DNA of 32,531 bases from Klebsiella pneumoniae (GCA_945877175.1 CAMCRC010000025.1:1-32531), one strand, 5' to 3'; numbered from the stretch's first letter, positions 1 through 7,876 are shown. Notes: generated by a model from the letters alone, not told the origin. Translations and numbers: made by a program.

Positions 1-744
1 GAACGCATGCACCTGCAAGGCCTCGAGCAACGTCTGCCACAGCAACTGTCCGGCGGCCAGCAGCAACGCGTGGCCGTCGCCAGAGCGCTGGCGCGCGAAC
101 CGAAGATTCTGCTGCTGGATGAGCCCTTCTCCGCGGTGGATCGGGCCACCCGCGAAGCACTGTATTACGAGCTGGCGGAACTGCGTGAGGAACTGCGCAT
201 GCCGGTGATTCTGGTGACTCACGACCTGGACGAGGCAACACTGCTGGCCGACAGAATGTGCATTCTGAATCGCGGCACCATTCTGCAGACCGACACGCCC
301 GATCAGCTGCTGCGCGCGCCGGCGAGCGCCGAGGTGGCCAGACTGCTGGGCATGCGCAATCTTTTCACGGGCACGGTGCGGGAACATGGCAGCGACCACA
401 CCATTCTGGAATGGCAGGGCCAGCGCCTGCGCATACGGAAGCAGGAACGTTTTGCTGAGGGAGAACGGGTGGCGTGGGCTGTGCCAAGTACGGGGGTGCT
501 GCTGGTGAATGTCAACTCAGGCAATCTGCTGACGCTGGACAATCTGGTGAGCGTGCGCGTCACCCGCATGCTGTCACTCGGGGAACAATACCGGGTGACA
601 CTGCAGGCCATGAACGATCAGCTCACGATGAACGTGCCGCGCCATGTCGCGCAGCGCTACGCCGTGACAGAAGGACAGACGCTGGAGGTGCGCCTGCGCG
701 GCGACCTCGTGCATCTGATGCCCGAGGCGGCAGCGCAGGCCTGA
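1..744 (+). CDS. ABC importer ATP-binding subunit (ModC/CysA/PotA-like), 5' truncated
   Basis: This is the C-terminal part of a cytoplasmic ATPase that powers a binding-protein-dependent importer. The reading frame is open from the first base, so the Walker A half lies outside the window. Visible in order are the ABC signature LSGGQQQR, Walker B (ILLLDEPFSAVD) and the switch His in VTHD. A long C-terminal tail of about 130 residues follows and resembles the TOBE-type regulatory/substrate domain of molybdate, sulfate, polyamine and iron importers. The tail suggests the molybdate/sulfate-type group, but the substrate cannot be assigned without the upstream permease and binding-protein genes. 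The gene converges on the oxidoreductase with only 28 bases between the stop codons and no clear terminator hairpin. The ATPase assignment is firm; the substrate is unknown. Confidence 0.9.
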   Translation, partial: ERMHLQGLEQRLPQQLSGGQQQRVAVARALAREPKILLLDEPFSAVDRATREALYYELAELREELRMPVILVTHDLDEATLLADRMCILNRGTILQTDTPDQLLRAPASAEVARLLGMRNLFTGTVREHGSDHTILEWQGQRLRIRKQERFAEGERVAWAVPSTGVLLVNVNSGNLLTLDNLVSVRVTRMLSLGEQYRVTLQAMNDQLTMNVPRHVAQRYAVTEGQTLEVRLRGDLVHLMPEAAAQA

Positions 745-772
745 GGCTCGCCAATCCCGGGGCACAAGCGAT

Positions 773-1789
773 TTACTCGTCGGCCACCTTGACCAGCTGC
801 TTGCCGAAGTTGCGCCCGCGCAGCAGTCCACGGAAGTATTCCGGAGCCTTTTCGAGCCCTTCGCCCACCGATTCACGATATTTCAGGCGCCCTTCCTTCA
901 CCCACTGTCCCAGCTGCCGGGTAGCTTCCGGCCAGCGTTCGAACCATTCGCTCACGAGGAAAAACCGATGCTCCGGCACTTCCGGCAAATCCTTGAGAAT
1001 CTGGAACGGCAGGGCTGATTTGCTGATGTCGTCGTCGTTGTAATTGGAGACATAGCCACAGATGGGCACTCGGGCCCCCTTGTTGAGAAGCGGGCCGACG
1101 GCACGAGTCACATCGCCGCCCACGTTCTCGAAGTAAATGTCAATGCCACGCGGACAGGCAGCGGCAAGTGCGCTGGCCAGATTCCCTTCGCGATAATCAA
1201 GACACTCATCGAAGCCCAGTTCCTCTTTCACATATCGACATTTGTCAGCTCCGCCGGCAATGCCGACTACACGCAGTCCGAGAAGCTTCGCCATCTGCCC
1301 CACCACCGAGCCCACTGCGCCGGACGCGGCGGCCACGACGAGCGTCTCACCGGCCTGTGGCCTGCCCAGCTCCTGCAGTCCGAAATACGCTGTGCGGCCG
1401 GGCATGCCAACGACACCCAGATGCGCGGAGAGCGTGCCGTTGGCCAGATCCACCTTCATCAGGCGCGGGTCTGTATCGTCGGACACAATCACGCTCTGCC
1501 AGCCCTGGTGGATGGTAACGTGATCGCCCGGCACAAACCGGGCAGAGCGCGACTGCAGGACCACGCCAGCGGATTCGCCCGGCATCACATCGCCGGGCTG
1601 CAGTGGCTTGGCATAGGACTTCACATCGTTCATGCGGCCGCGCATGTACGGGTCGAGTGACAGCCAGATCACCTTGATCAGGATCTGGCCCTCCTCCAGC
1701 TCAGGCACTTCCTCATGCACGCTGCTGAAACAGCTGTCATCCGGTTCTCCGACGGGCCTTCTGGCCATGACGATCTTTGTGTTCTGCAT
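773..1789 (-). CDS. NADP-dependent MDR-family oxidoreductase (CurA/prostaglandin reductase type)
   Basis: A 338-residue zinc-independent medium-chain dehydrogenase/reductase. Family members reduce the C=C bond of enones and similar compounds with NADPH in the cytosol. It has the N-terminal LSLDPYMRGRM segment typical of the leukotriene B4 dehydrogenase/CurA group. The Rossmann motif AASGAVGSVVGQ is near residue 155, and the C-terminal segment is GKQLVKV. There is no structural or catalytic zinc Cys cluster. I chose the ATG at 1789 over an upstream in-frame ATG at 1807 because AGAGG lies six bases before it. It sits 93 bases downstream of the aminotransferase stop on the same strand; a short CAGGCC/GGCCTG inverted repeat without a T-tract lies in the gap, so co-transcription is possible but unproven. 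The physiological substrate is unknown. Confidence 0.88.
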   Translation of the reverse strand: MQNTKIVMARRPVGEPDDSCFSSVHEEVPELEEGQILIKVIWLSLDPYMRGRMNDVKSYAKPLQPGDVMPGESAGVVLQSRSARFVPGDHVTIHQGWQSVIVSDDTDPRLMKVDLANGTLSAHLGVVGMPGRTAYFGLQELGRPQAGETLVVAAASGAVGSVVGQMAKLLGLRVVGIAGGADKCRYVKEELGFDECLDYREGNLASALAAACPRGIDIYFENVGGDVTRAVGPLLNKGARVPICGYVSNYNDDDISKSALPFQILKDLPEVPEHRFFLVSEWFERWPEATRQLGQWVKEGRLKYRESVGEGLEKAPEYFRGLLRGRNFGKQLVKVADE

Positions 1790-1882
1790 ACTCACCCTCT
1801 GTGTCATCCAGAGCAGGGAAATCCTGCGCGCCGCACATCTTACTCCAGTCTGTCACAGGCCGTCCGTGGGCCTGGTGATTTC

Positions 1883-3100
1883 TCAGGCTGCCCTGCCGGC
1901 ATGCAGTGCTTCTGCACTGATGGCCGCAAGGGATTCATCCAGGATGGCCAGCCCCTCGTCCCACTCCTGTTGCTCCAGCAGCAGGCTGGGGATCAGACGC
2001 AACACCGCATTGCGCGTCGGCGTGACCAGCAGTCGCCGATCCAGACACATTGAGGCAAGCGCTGCCACCTGTGCGTCATTGTGCAGTTGCAGCCCGATCA
2101 GCAAGCCCTTGCCGCGCACTTCCCGCACCAGCTCAGGATAGCGCTGTGCCAGCAGGCGCACGTCTGCCAGAGCCCTGTGACCAAGCTGGGCCACGCGCGC
2201 CGCGATGTTGTTGTCCACAAGGAATGCGACCACAGCACTGGCAACGGCACACCCCAGTGGATTGCCGCAATAGGTGCCGCCGTGATCCCCTTTGGCCACT
2301 CCCGCTGCCACCGCATCACTGACCGCAAAGGCAGCAAACGGGAAGCCACCGGCGATGCCCTTGCCCATGGTAAGGATGTCAGGCTGCACACCCGCATCGT
2401 TCACGGCGAAGAAGCTGCCAGTACGGCAGAACCCTGTCTGCACTTCATCGGCAATGAACAAGGCACCGTGCCGTTGGCACAACTGCGCCACGCTCTGCAG
2501 ATAGCCAGGAGGGGCCACCCGCACGCCGCCCTCGCCTTGCACGGGTTCCAGAATTACCGCTGCCACATCGTCTCCGATGGCCGCGTGCAGCGCTGCCATG
2601 TCGCCATAGGGCACGAAGTCATTGCCGGGCACCTGCGGGCTGAAGCGCGCCCCATTTTCGGGTCCGCCCGACAAAGAGAGTGTGGCCAGCGTACGGCCAT
2701 GGAAAGAGCTGTTCGCCGCCAGCACCCGCTCGCGGCCTGTGACCTTGCGAGCGAGCTTGACCGCTGCATCATTGGCTTCCGCCCCACTGTTCGCGAAGAA
2801 CACACGGTGCAGACCTGCCGGCAGCAATGGCTGCAACTGCAGCAGAAGCTTTGACCGAACTGGCGAATAGGTGAATCCGGAATTGGGATTCTGCATCAAC
2901 TTGCCGGCCTGCTCAGTAATGGCAGCCACGATTGCCGGATGGGAATGGCCCAGGCTGGTGACGCCCCAGCCGGCAGTGAAGTCCAGCCAGGCGCGGCCCT
3001 GTTCATCCCAGACACGGGCGCCCAGTCCACGCTCGAAGGCCACGGGTTGTTTCATGCAGACTGTCAGCGCGAGGCTGTCTTCGATCTCGATCGTTTTCAT
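1883..3100 (-). CDS. argD: Class III PLP aminotransferase, acetylornithine aminotransferase (ArgD)-like
   Basis: A 405-residue fold-type I PLP enzyme that would convert N-acetylglutamate semialdehyde to N2-acetylornithine with glutamate as amino donor (arginine synthesis), or run an ornithine/GABA-type transamination. Family motifs are the phosphate-binding NSGAEAND near residue 104, FHGRT at 133, D218 in FIADEVQTG, and the Schiff-base lysine K247 in MGKGIAGGFP. GTYCGNPL follows. Length and motif spacing fit ArgD/AstC better than the longer GABA aminotransferases, but these subfamilies are hard to separate by eye. The ATG at 3100 is preceded by GGAGGG four bases upstream, which excludes the upstream TTG. 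The start codon lies about 25 bases after a strong intrinsic terminator and below a 39-codon leader ORF with clustered Arg codons, which supports an arginine-related role and suggests attenuation. The gene symbol is tentative. Confidence 0.78.
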   Translation of the reverse strand: MKTIEIEDSLALTVCMKQPVAFERGLGARVWDEQGRAWLDFTAGWGVTSLGHSHPAIVAAITEQAGKLMQNPNSGFTYSPVRSKLLLQLQPLLPAGLHRVFFANSGAEANDAAVKLARKVTGRERVLAANSSFHGRTLATLSLSGGPENGARFSPQVPGNDFVPYGDMAALHAAIGDDVAAVILEPVQGEGGVRVAPPGYLQSVAQLCQRHGALFIADEVQTGFCRTGSFFAVNDAGVQPDILTMGKGIAGGFPFAAFAVSDAVAAGVAKGDHGGTYCGNPLGCAVASAVVAFLVDNNIAARVAQLGHRALADVRLLAQRYPELVREVRGKGLLIGLQLHNDAQVAALASMCLDRRLLVTPTRNAVLRLIPSLLLEQQEWDEGLAILDESLAAISAEALHAGRAA

Positions 3101-3124
3101 AAGCCCTCCGGCTTTTTTCAAGGC

Positions 3125-3161
3125 AAAAAAAAACCTCCAGGAGTCGGGACGCCTGGAGGTT
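3125..3161 (-). terminator. Intrinsic terminator/attenuator in the aminotransferase leader
   Basis: A perfect 10-bp stem (AACCTCCAGG / CCTGGAGGTT, + strand 3132-3141 and 3152-3161) has a 10-base loop. On the minus strand it is followed by nine T residues. The opposite strand has no T-tract, so it works in the minus direction. It lies between the 39-codon leader ORF (stop at 3185) and the aminotransferase ATG (3100). The 5' arm contains CCTCC, which could also pair with the GGAGG Shine-Dalgarno downstream. Confidence 0.85.
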
Positions 3162-3184
3162 CTGGTTCGGTGGTTCAGTATTGC

Positions 3185-3304
3185 TTAGAGAGTCTCAGGC
3201 ATCTCCGATGTATAGGCGCTTGTCGCGCGCGCACGACGGCGGGCCGCGGCGGAAAGCGCGGCCGGCATGGCAATTGCGAAGAATGTGCTGAGCGTTGTGT
3301 TCAT
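3185..3304 (-). CDS. 39-aa leader ORF with Arg cluster, candidate attenuator peptide
   Basis: A short ORF, ATG to TAA, coding for 39 residues. It starts MNTTLSTFFAIAMPAALSAA and continues with an RRRARA segment (codons 22-27: CGC CGT CGT GCG CGC GCG). Codons for the four Arg span 3241-3227, about 65 bases before the terminator hairpin, a distance comparable to classical amino-acid attenuators. A sigma70-like promoter lies about 44 bases upstream of the ATG. A GGA sits five bases before the start and is a weak ribosome-binding site. The downstream gene is an ArgD-like aminotransferase, so Arg-sensing attenuation is the natural reading. The hydrophobic first 20 residues also resemble a signal peptide, so a small exported protein is an alternative. 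I do not recognise the peptide as a known family. Confidence 0.5.
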   Translation of the reverse strand: MNTTLSTFFAIAMPAALSAAARRRARATSAYTSEMPETL

Positions 3305-3342
3305 GAGATTCCAGACACCGGGTGCGAAATTGCACGGCGGGT

Positions 3343-3371
3343 TTGAGGCGGGCGAATCTATGTGATCTACT
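3343..3371 (+). promoter_or_regulatory. Weak candidate promoter for the TonB-C-like protein gene
   Basis: TTGAGG (3343-3348) and TCTACT (3366-3371) have a 17-base spacer, each matching the consensus at 4/6. They would place the start about 30 bases before the ATG at 3408. The site overlaps the opposing minus-strand promoter, so the two would compete. Confidence 0.3.
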
Positions 3372-3383
3372 TGGCCAAGTCAA
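3355..3383 (-). promoter_or_regulatory. Sigma70-like promoter for the leader ORF and aminotransferase
   Basis: Reading the minus strand, TTGACT (-35, 3383-3378) and TAGATT (-10, 3360-3355) are separated by exactly 17 bases. They match the consensus at 5/6 and 4/6. Transcription would start near 3348 and give a leader of about 250 bases before the aminotransferase ATG. It lies in the 103-base divergent gap between the leader ORF and the + strand gene at 3408. Confidence 0.65.
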
Positions 3384-3407
3384 CCACCAGTTCAAGGTCT
3401 CAGCGGC

Positions 3408-4901
3408 ATGCACACCACGCCTGATTCAGCCGGACACCTTTTTGCGCGCCTGCGACGCAGCGCCCTGCTGGCGGTTCTTGCATGCACGTTGCAGAGCAGC
3501 CACGCGCTTGCTCAGGATACCAGCGCCGCTGACAGCAGCACGCAACGTGCCATCGAGCAAGTGGCAAAGGTCGCGCAGTACGAGGACGCGATCAATGCAT
3601 TGCAGAGTGCCCACGGTCCGTTTGACACTCGCCTGCTGGAGCCCTTGCAGGGCCTGATCGACACGCACATCGAGAATGCCGGTTTCGAGCAGGCCTTCGC
3701 GCTACTCGATCAGCAGCTGCAGATACAGCGAATCAATCACGGCCTGTATTCGGCGGAGCAGATTCCCACCATTGAAACCATGCTGGAGTTGCAGTCCAGT
3801 GCCGGTGACTGGCAACGCATCAACGAAACTCTGCAGTATCTGAGCTGGCTGTATCAGCGCGATGAATCACTGCCCAACGAGGCCCGGCTGGCAGGACTCA
3901 AGAGCGTTGGCGCCTGGCATTTGCGCGCGCTGGGACAGGATGAACGCGTGCGCGAAGCACACCACCTGGTGCGACTCAGCATTCTGGAAGACAAGGCGGC
4001 GACACTCGCAGAGGAGCAGTTTGGTGCCGAAAGCGAAGCGCTTGTGCCCTACCTGTACGACAAGTCAATGGCGGACCTCTATATCGCGCTGGCGATCATG
4101 TTGACGGATGACACCTCTCAGGACCTGATGCTGGAAACTGAAGGTCTGCGCAGCCGTGGCAGCCCTGGCAGTGGCGGCGGCGCCGGCGGCCTGGGCGTGT
4201 CAGAAGTGGAAGCGATCTATGGCTCGCGCGCGAGCACAGTGATAGAACGGTCCTTCAAGGCGAACATGGGCGCGAGCTACTCGGAGCTGGAGCGTATCCG
4301 CGACGTGTTCGCGGCTACCGGCAACCGCGAAGCGGAAGCTATGGCATTGCTGGCCATGGGCGATTCGGTGCTGATGCGTCAGCAGTTCGAGGATCGCCCG
4401 GGCAATTTTGCAGGCATGCGTCGCGGCACATCGTCGGCTGGCTCGGCCATGATGTCCTACAGTGATGCCATGGCGCTATTCCAGGAGGCGGGCTTGGACA
4501 AAGCCCTGATCGACGCCCTCACCCGCTGCCCTGTCCTGCTGCCGGCTACTGTTTTCCACGCCACTGTGACAGCAGCGACACCTGACTGTGTCCAAGTGGC
4601 CGAACCCGCGTCCTATACACTGGCGGATTACAATCTCATTTCGACTTTGATACCTGGATTGGAGGGCAAGGCGGAGAGTCCCGAGGGCACCCTGGAAGCA
4701 CAGTTGCGTTTCAACGTCCGCACCAACGGACAGGTGAGCAATATGGAAGTGGTAACGATCTCGATCGACAACACCCCCAACCGCGTCAAAGTGCGCAAGC
4801 TGACAGAGCTGATGCAATTCAGGCCAGCCATGCGAGACGGATCGCCGGTGCGCGCCGAGAACGTCCGGATTACCGTGCGAATCCCTGCCGCCCGGGAATG
4901 A
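3408..4901 (+). CDS. Exported helical-repeat protein with TonB-like C-terminal domain
   Basis: A 497-residue protein starting with an Arg-rich n-region and hydrophobic stretch ending ALAQD (about residues 1-36), a probable signal peptide. Residues about 45-350 look all-helical, like TPR-type repeats. A Gly/Ser linker (GSPGSGGGAGG) lies near residue 253. The last 90 residues resemble the TonB C-terminal fold: FNVRTNGQVSNMEVV followed by MQFRPAMRDGSPVRAENVRI. It lacks the N-terminal membrane anchor plus proline-rich span of classical TonB, so it probably sits in the periplasm and may pair with receptors or have another envelope role. No exbB/exbD genes are adjacent. Two Cys residues (CPVL and PDCV) precede the TonB-like domain and could form a disulfide. 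The exact family is not recognised. Confidence 0.75.
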   Translation: MHTTPDSAGHLFARLRRSALLAVLACTLQSSHALAQDTSAADSSTQRAIEQVAKVAQYEDAINALQSAHGPFDTRLLEPLQGLIDTHIENAGFEQAFALLDQQLQIQRINHGLYSAEQIPTIETMLELQSSAGDWQRINETLQYLSWLYQRDESLPNEARLAGLKSVGAWHLRALGQDERVREAHHLVRLSILEDKAATLAEEQFGAESEALVPYLYDKSMADLYIALAIMLTDDTSQDLMLETEGLRSRGSPGSGGGAGGLGVSEVEAIYGSRASTVIERSFKANMGASYSELERIRDVFAATGNREAEAMALLAMGDSVLMRQQFEDRPGNFAGMRRGTSSAGSAMMSYSDAMALFQEAGLDKALIDALTRCPVLLPATVFHATVTAATPDCVQVAEPASYTLADYNLISTLIPGLEGKAESPEGTLEAQLRFNVRTNGQVSNMEVVTISIDNTPNRVKVRKLTELMQFRPAMRDGSPVRAENVRITVRIPAARE

Positions 4902-4916
4902 AACAGCTCGGAACGT

Positions 4917-6125
4917 TCAGTCCCGACGCCGCGTTTCCAGAACCACCCCTGCCTCTATCAAAGCCTGCACCTGATCGGCATTCAGCCCGTACTCCTGAAG
5001 AATTTCCCGCGAATGCTGGCCAAAACGAGGCGGCAGCCGGCGCAAGCTGCCGGGTGTGCGCGAGAACTTGATGGGGGTGCCCGTCATTCTGTACCAGCCT
5101 TCCTCCAGGTTCATGCCCCGATGCTGCGTATGTGGATGCGCCACCACTTGCGCGGTGTCATGGATCGGACCGGCCGGCAGTCCCGCCTCCAGCAGCCGGT
5201 TGCACAGAGCGGCGCCGTCGATCTTCATCAGGCGGGATTCAAGTTCAGCTTTCAAATCGGCGCGGTGCGTCACGCGATCAATGTTCTTCACGAAGCGCAC
5301 GTCGGCAGCCAGCTCCGGGCAACCCAACACCTCTGACAATTTCGCAAACGCCGCGTCATTGCCCGCGCCGATGAAAATGTCGACCGTGCGGGTTCGAAAA
5401 GTGTCGTAGGGACTGATGTTGGGGTGGGCATTGCCAGTGGCGGCCGGTACCTTGCCAGACAACTTGTAATTGACGATGTGCGGGTGCATCAGAGAAACGG
5501 CGCAGTCATACAGTGTCATGTCGATGAACTGTCCCAGGCCGGAGCGCTCCCTTTCCGCAAGTGCCATCAGTATCGCCACTGCAGAATAGAGCCCGGTGCC
5601 CATATCCACCATCGCCACTCCAAGCCGCGTCGGCTTGCCGCCGGCTTCGCCATTGACGCTGAACCAGCCCGCCATCGCCTGCACGATGGCGTCGTAGCCG
5701 GGGTAGCCCCCAAGGGGACCATCGGCCCCGAAGCCACTGATACGGCAGTGGATGAGGCGAGGGAATCGCGCGCGCAACACCTCTTCATAGCCAAGGCCCC
5801 ATTTCTCCATCGAGCCTGGCTTGAAATTCTCCAGCAGGATGTCTGCGCCCGCCAGAAGACGCAGCAGTAAATCGCGCCCCTCTGGCATTGTCAGATCCAG
5901 CCCCAGTGAGCGTTTGTTGCGATTGACGCCGATGTAGTAAGCCGCATCGCCTTCATGAAAGGGCGGGCCCCAATCGCGCGTCTCGTCTCCGCGAGGAGGC
6001 TCGATCTTGAGTACTTCTGCGCCGTGATCGGCCAGCACCTGGGAGCAATACGGTCCTCCCAGCACCCGGGACAGATCGATGATCTTCTTGCCACTCAAGG
6101 CACTGCCTGTGGGTACCGGATTCAT
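4917..6125 (-). CDS. CoA-transferase family III (CaiB/BaiF) protein
   Basis: A 402-residue enzyme of the formyl-CoA transferase/CaiB superfamily, which moves CoA between carboxylic acids through an aspartyl-CoA intermediate. Family signatures are DLSRVLGGPYCSQVLADHGAEVLKIE near the N-terminus, NRNKRSLGLDL, ENFKPG, and the catalytic Asp at about D174 in VAMVDMGTG. Substrates in this family vary widely (formate, carnitine, bile acids, succinate, dicarboxylates), so none can be assigned. The start is ATG 6125, which shares its A with the TGA stop of ubiC (TGATG), a typical sign of translational coupling. The upstream in-frame TTG at 6128 lies inside ubiC and is not needed. Confidence 0.9.
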   Translation of the reverse strand: MNPVPTGSALSGKKIIDLSRVLGGPYCSQVLADHGAEVLKIEPPRGDETRDWGPPFHEGDAAYYIGVNRNKRSLGLDLTMPEGRDLLLRLLAGADILLENFKPGSMEKWGLGYEEVLRARFPRLIHCRISGFGADGPLGGYPGYDAIVQAMAGWFSVNGEAGGKPTRLGVAMVDMGTGLYSAVAILMALAERERSGLGQFIDMTLYDCAVSLMHPHIVNYKLSGKVPAATGNAHPNISPYDTFRTRTVDIFIGAGNDAAFAKLSEVLGCPELAADVRFVKNIDRVTHRADLKAELESRLMKIDGAALCNRLLEAGLPAGPIHDTAQVVAHPHTQHRGMNLEEGWYRMTGTPIKFSRTPGSLRRLPPRFGQHSREILQEYGLNADQVQALIEAGVVLETRRRD

Positions 6126-6706
6126 CAAACCGCCTGCTCTCGAGACGCCTGCAACAGGGCAGGCAGGAAGAATTCCGCCACCAGCAATGGCTGACCGTGG
6201 AGGTAAAACAGGGAACGCCGGCCCCAGCCAGCCGCGGACTGTGTCAGCTCCAGCTGATAGCGGCGCAGGGTCGGGTCACGAAACAGAAACTCACCAAGGG
6301 GACGTTCGTTCAGGCTGCGCAGACGTTTGAGCGGGCCCTGCATGCTGCTGACGGGAATCAGTGAGTGGGCCGCCACCCAGGGCGTATCGCCACATTGCAG
6401 CAGCACCTTGCGCGACCACATACGCTGGCGGACCACGTGGGGCTCGAAACACTGCAGCAGCGAAGGAGAGGTTTGGCGAATCCAGCACTCGTCGAGCACA
6501 CGGACGTTGAATTCACTGCCCGCCAGCGCCTTGAGGCGGGAGGTCAGCGAACCAGGATCAAGCAACCAGGATTGCAACACCGGCAGCGGACGGGGAACGA
6601 CCTGCATGGCCGGCTTCCAAAGCATGTCGGAGTCTGCCAGACCGGGCCAGGATTGCAGAAAAGCGTCGTTCAATGCACACCTGCCATTGAAGCCCTGAGG
6701 GGGCAT
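6125..6706 (-). CDS. ubiC: Chorismate pyruvate-lyase
   Basis: A 193-residue protein of the UbiC family. UbiC releases pyruvate from chorismate to give 4-hydroxybenzoate, the first committed step of ubiquinone synthesis, in the cytosol. The C-terminal half carries the family pattern: RKVLLQCGDTPWVAAHSLIP, RPLGEFLF, then WGRRSLFYLHGQPLLVAEFF, with Arg and Glu at the positions equivalent to the product-binding residues of the E. coli enzyme. I chose the ATG at 6706; a TTG at 6727 extends the frame by seven codons but lies in the terminator T-tract. Neither has a strong ribosome-binding site. The stop overlaps the CoA-transferase start. UbiA is not adjacent, as would be usual in enterics. The OmpA terminator lies immediately upstream, leaving little room for a separate promoter. 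Confidence 0.85.
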   Translation of the reverse strand: MPPQGFNGRCALNDAFLQSWPGLADSDMLWKPAMQVVPRPLPVLQSWLLDPGSLTSRLKALAGSEFNVRVLDECWIRQTSPSLLQCFEPHVVRQRMWSRKVLLQCGDTPWVAAHSLIPVSSMQGPLKRLRSLNERPLGEFLFRDPTLRRYQLELTQSAAGWGRRSLFYLHGQPLLVAEFFLPALLQASREQAV

Positions 6707-6723
6707 GGGTTTGATTGGCCTTT

Positions 6724-6761
6724 GCAAACGAAAACCCCCGGAGCCGTGAAGCCCCGGGGGT
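6724..6761 (-). terminator. Intrinsic terminator of the OmpA-family gene
   Basis: On the minus strand, ACCCCCGG pairs with CCGGGGGT (+ strand 6754-6761 and 6734-6741) around a partly paired AGCC-rich loop. TTTTCGTTTG follows. It begins about 25 bases after the stop codon at 6786 and ends about 18 bases before the ubiC ATG. Confidence 0.85.
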
Positions 6762-6785
6762 CAGTATGGCGGACTGCCTGGGCGA

Positions 6786-7829
6786 TCAACGCTGCTCGAA
6801 ACGCTCGAACGTGGTCGTGATCACACTCTCCACGCGGCGGTTCTGCGTGCGGCCATCGGCCGTGTCATTGCTGGCCACAGGACGGGCCTCGCCGAAGCCC
6901 TGTGCACGCACACGGTTGGCTGCGATGCCGAACTGATCAATCAGCGCCTGGCGTACGGCGTCCACACGACGCTGGGACAGACTCTGGTTGTACTCGTCGG
7001 TGCCCATGGAGTCAGTGTGACCTTCCAGAGCAGCAACTGTATCAGGGTGCTCACGCAGGAAATCGGCCACTTCCTGAATCTCGTCGCTGTACTCTGCCTT
7101 CACGACGGACTGGTCGAAGTCGAACTGCACGTTCAGCGTGATGCGCGCCACTTCCTGAACCGGGATTGAGCAGCCACGGGAATCAACGCGGTGCGTGCTC
7201 GGGGTATCCGGGCAGGCATCGCTGCCGTCGAGCACACCGTCACGATCGGCATCAGCAGGCGCTGCTGCCGGTGCTGCTGCGACGGGCGCTGCAGGTCGGG
7301 CCGGCGCGGCAGTGCTGCCTCCGAAGCTGTATACCAGGGCCATATCGACGCCGTAGTCGTGCATGTGCTCGTCCATGCCCCAGAACTTGCGGAATGCAGT
7401 ACGCAATGCCAGGTTTTCATTGATCTGGTACTTCACGCCGACGCCGGCATCCCAGACCGTCTCTTCATTCTGCGAAAAGTCATTGTGTCCGGCGCCACCC
7501 ACGATGAACGGGGTGAAAGTGCCAAGCTGTCGCTCGAAACTGTACAAAAGGTCGAAGCGGTACTGGAAAAGATCTTCATCCGGCCCGGTTCCGTCGAGTT
7601 CCATGTCAAACACATTGATCTCACCGCTCAGCCGATTGGTGAAGTCGTATCCCAGCCCGAGTGTGAAACCGGTTTCGTTGTCGAGCATGCGATCTGCGTC
7701 GAAATCAAGCCACTGCAGTCCCGGCGCAATATAGAACTGGCCTTCATCTGCTACTGCTGCTCCTGCGCCAAGCGTCAGGGCGCCAGTCGCCAGCATCAAT
7801 CGCACTGCAGTTTTGCAAGTCATTTTCAT
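6786..7829 (-). CDS. OmpA-family outer membrane protein
   Basis: A 347-residue protein that anchors the outer membrane to peptidoglycan. A signal peptide (MKMTCKTAVRLMLATGALTL to AVADE) is followed by an eight-stranded-barrel-like domain (about residues 27-185), a Pro/Ala linker (about 190-210), a thrombospondin type 3-like calcium motif (DADRDGVLDGSDACPDTP) and a C-terminal OmpA domain with GHTDSMGTDEYNQSLSQRR. That segment holds the Asp and Arg expected to bind diaminopimelate. Among three candidate starts, ATG 7829 has AAGGA seven bases upstream; the longer frame to 7859 lacks this. It lies divergent from the Pho-controlled beta-helix gene, and a terminator follows it. Confidence 0.9.
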   Translation of the reverse strand: MKMTCKTAVRLMLATGALTLGAGAAVADEGQFYIAPGLQWLDFDADRMLDNETGFTLGLGYDFTNRLSGEINVFDMELDGTGPDEDLFQYRFDLLYSFERQLGTFTPFIVGGAGHNDFSQNEETVWDAGVGVKYQINENLALRTAFRKFWGMDEHMHDYGVDMALVYSFGGSTAAPARPAAPVAAAPAAAPADADRDGVLDGSDACPDTPSTHRVDSRGCSIPVQEVARITLNVQFDFDQSVVKAEYSDEIQEVADFLREHPDTVAALEGHTDSMGTDEYNQSLSQRRVDAVRQALIDQFGIAANRVRAQGFGEARPVASNDTADGRTQNRRVESVITTTFERFEQR

Positions 7830-7870
7830 GGTATTTCCTTTTGTGTGCCCAAGTGTCAAAAAGCGCCGGC

Positions 7871-7876
7871 ATTATA
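7871..7876 (-). promoter_or_regulatory. Candidate -10 element for the OmpA-family gene
   Basis: A perfect TATAAT on the minus strand lies 42 bases before the ATG at 7829. No good -35 hexamer is found at 16-18 bases, so an activator may be needed. Upstream (7951-7968) lies a 7-4-7 direct repeat of GCGCAAA. Confidence 0.45.

Noticed and set aside
1858-1864. CTGTCAC heptamer between the aminotransferase and oxidoreductase genes
   Set aside because: It has no second half-site at 11 bp and points away from any gene start on its strand.
3195-3413. 72-codon minus-strand frame overlapping the leader ORF
   Set aside because: It is in a different frame from the 39-codon ORF, starts upstream of the predicted transcription start and overlaps the start of the plus-strand gene.
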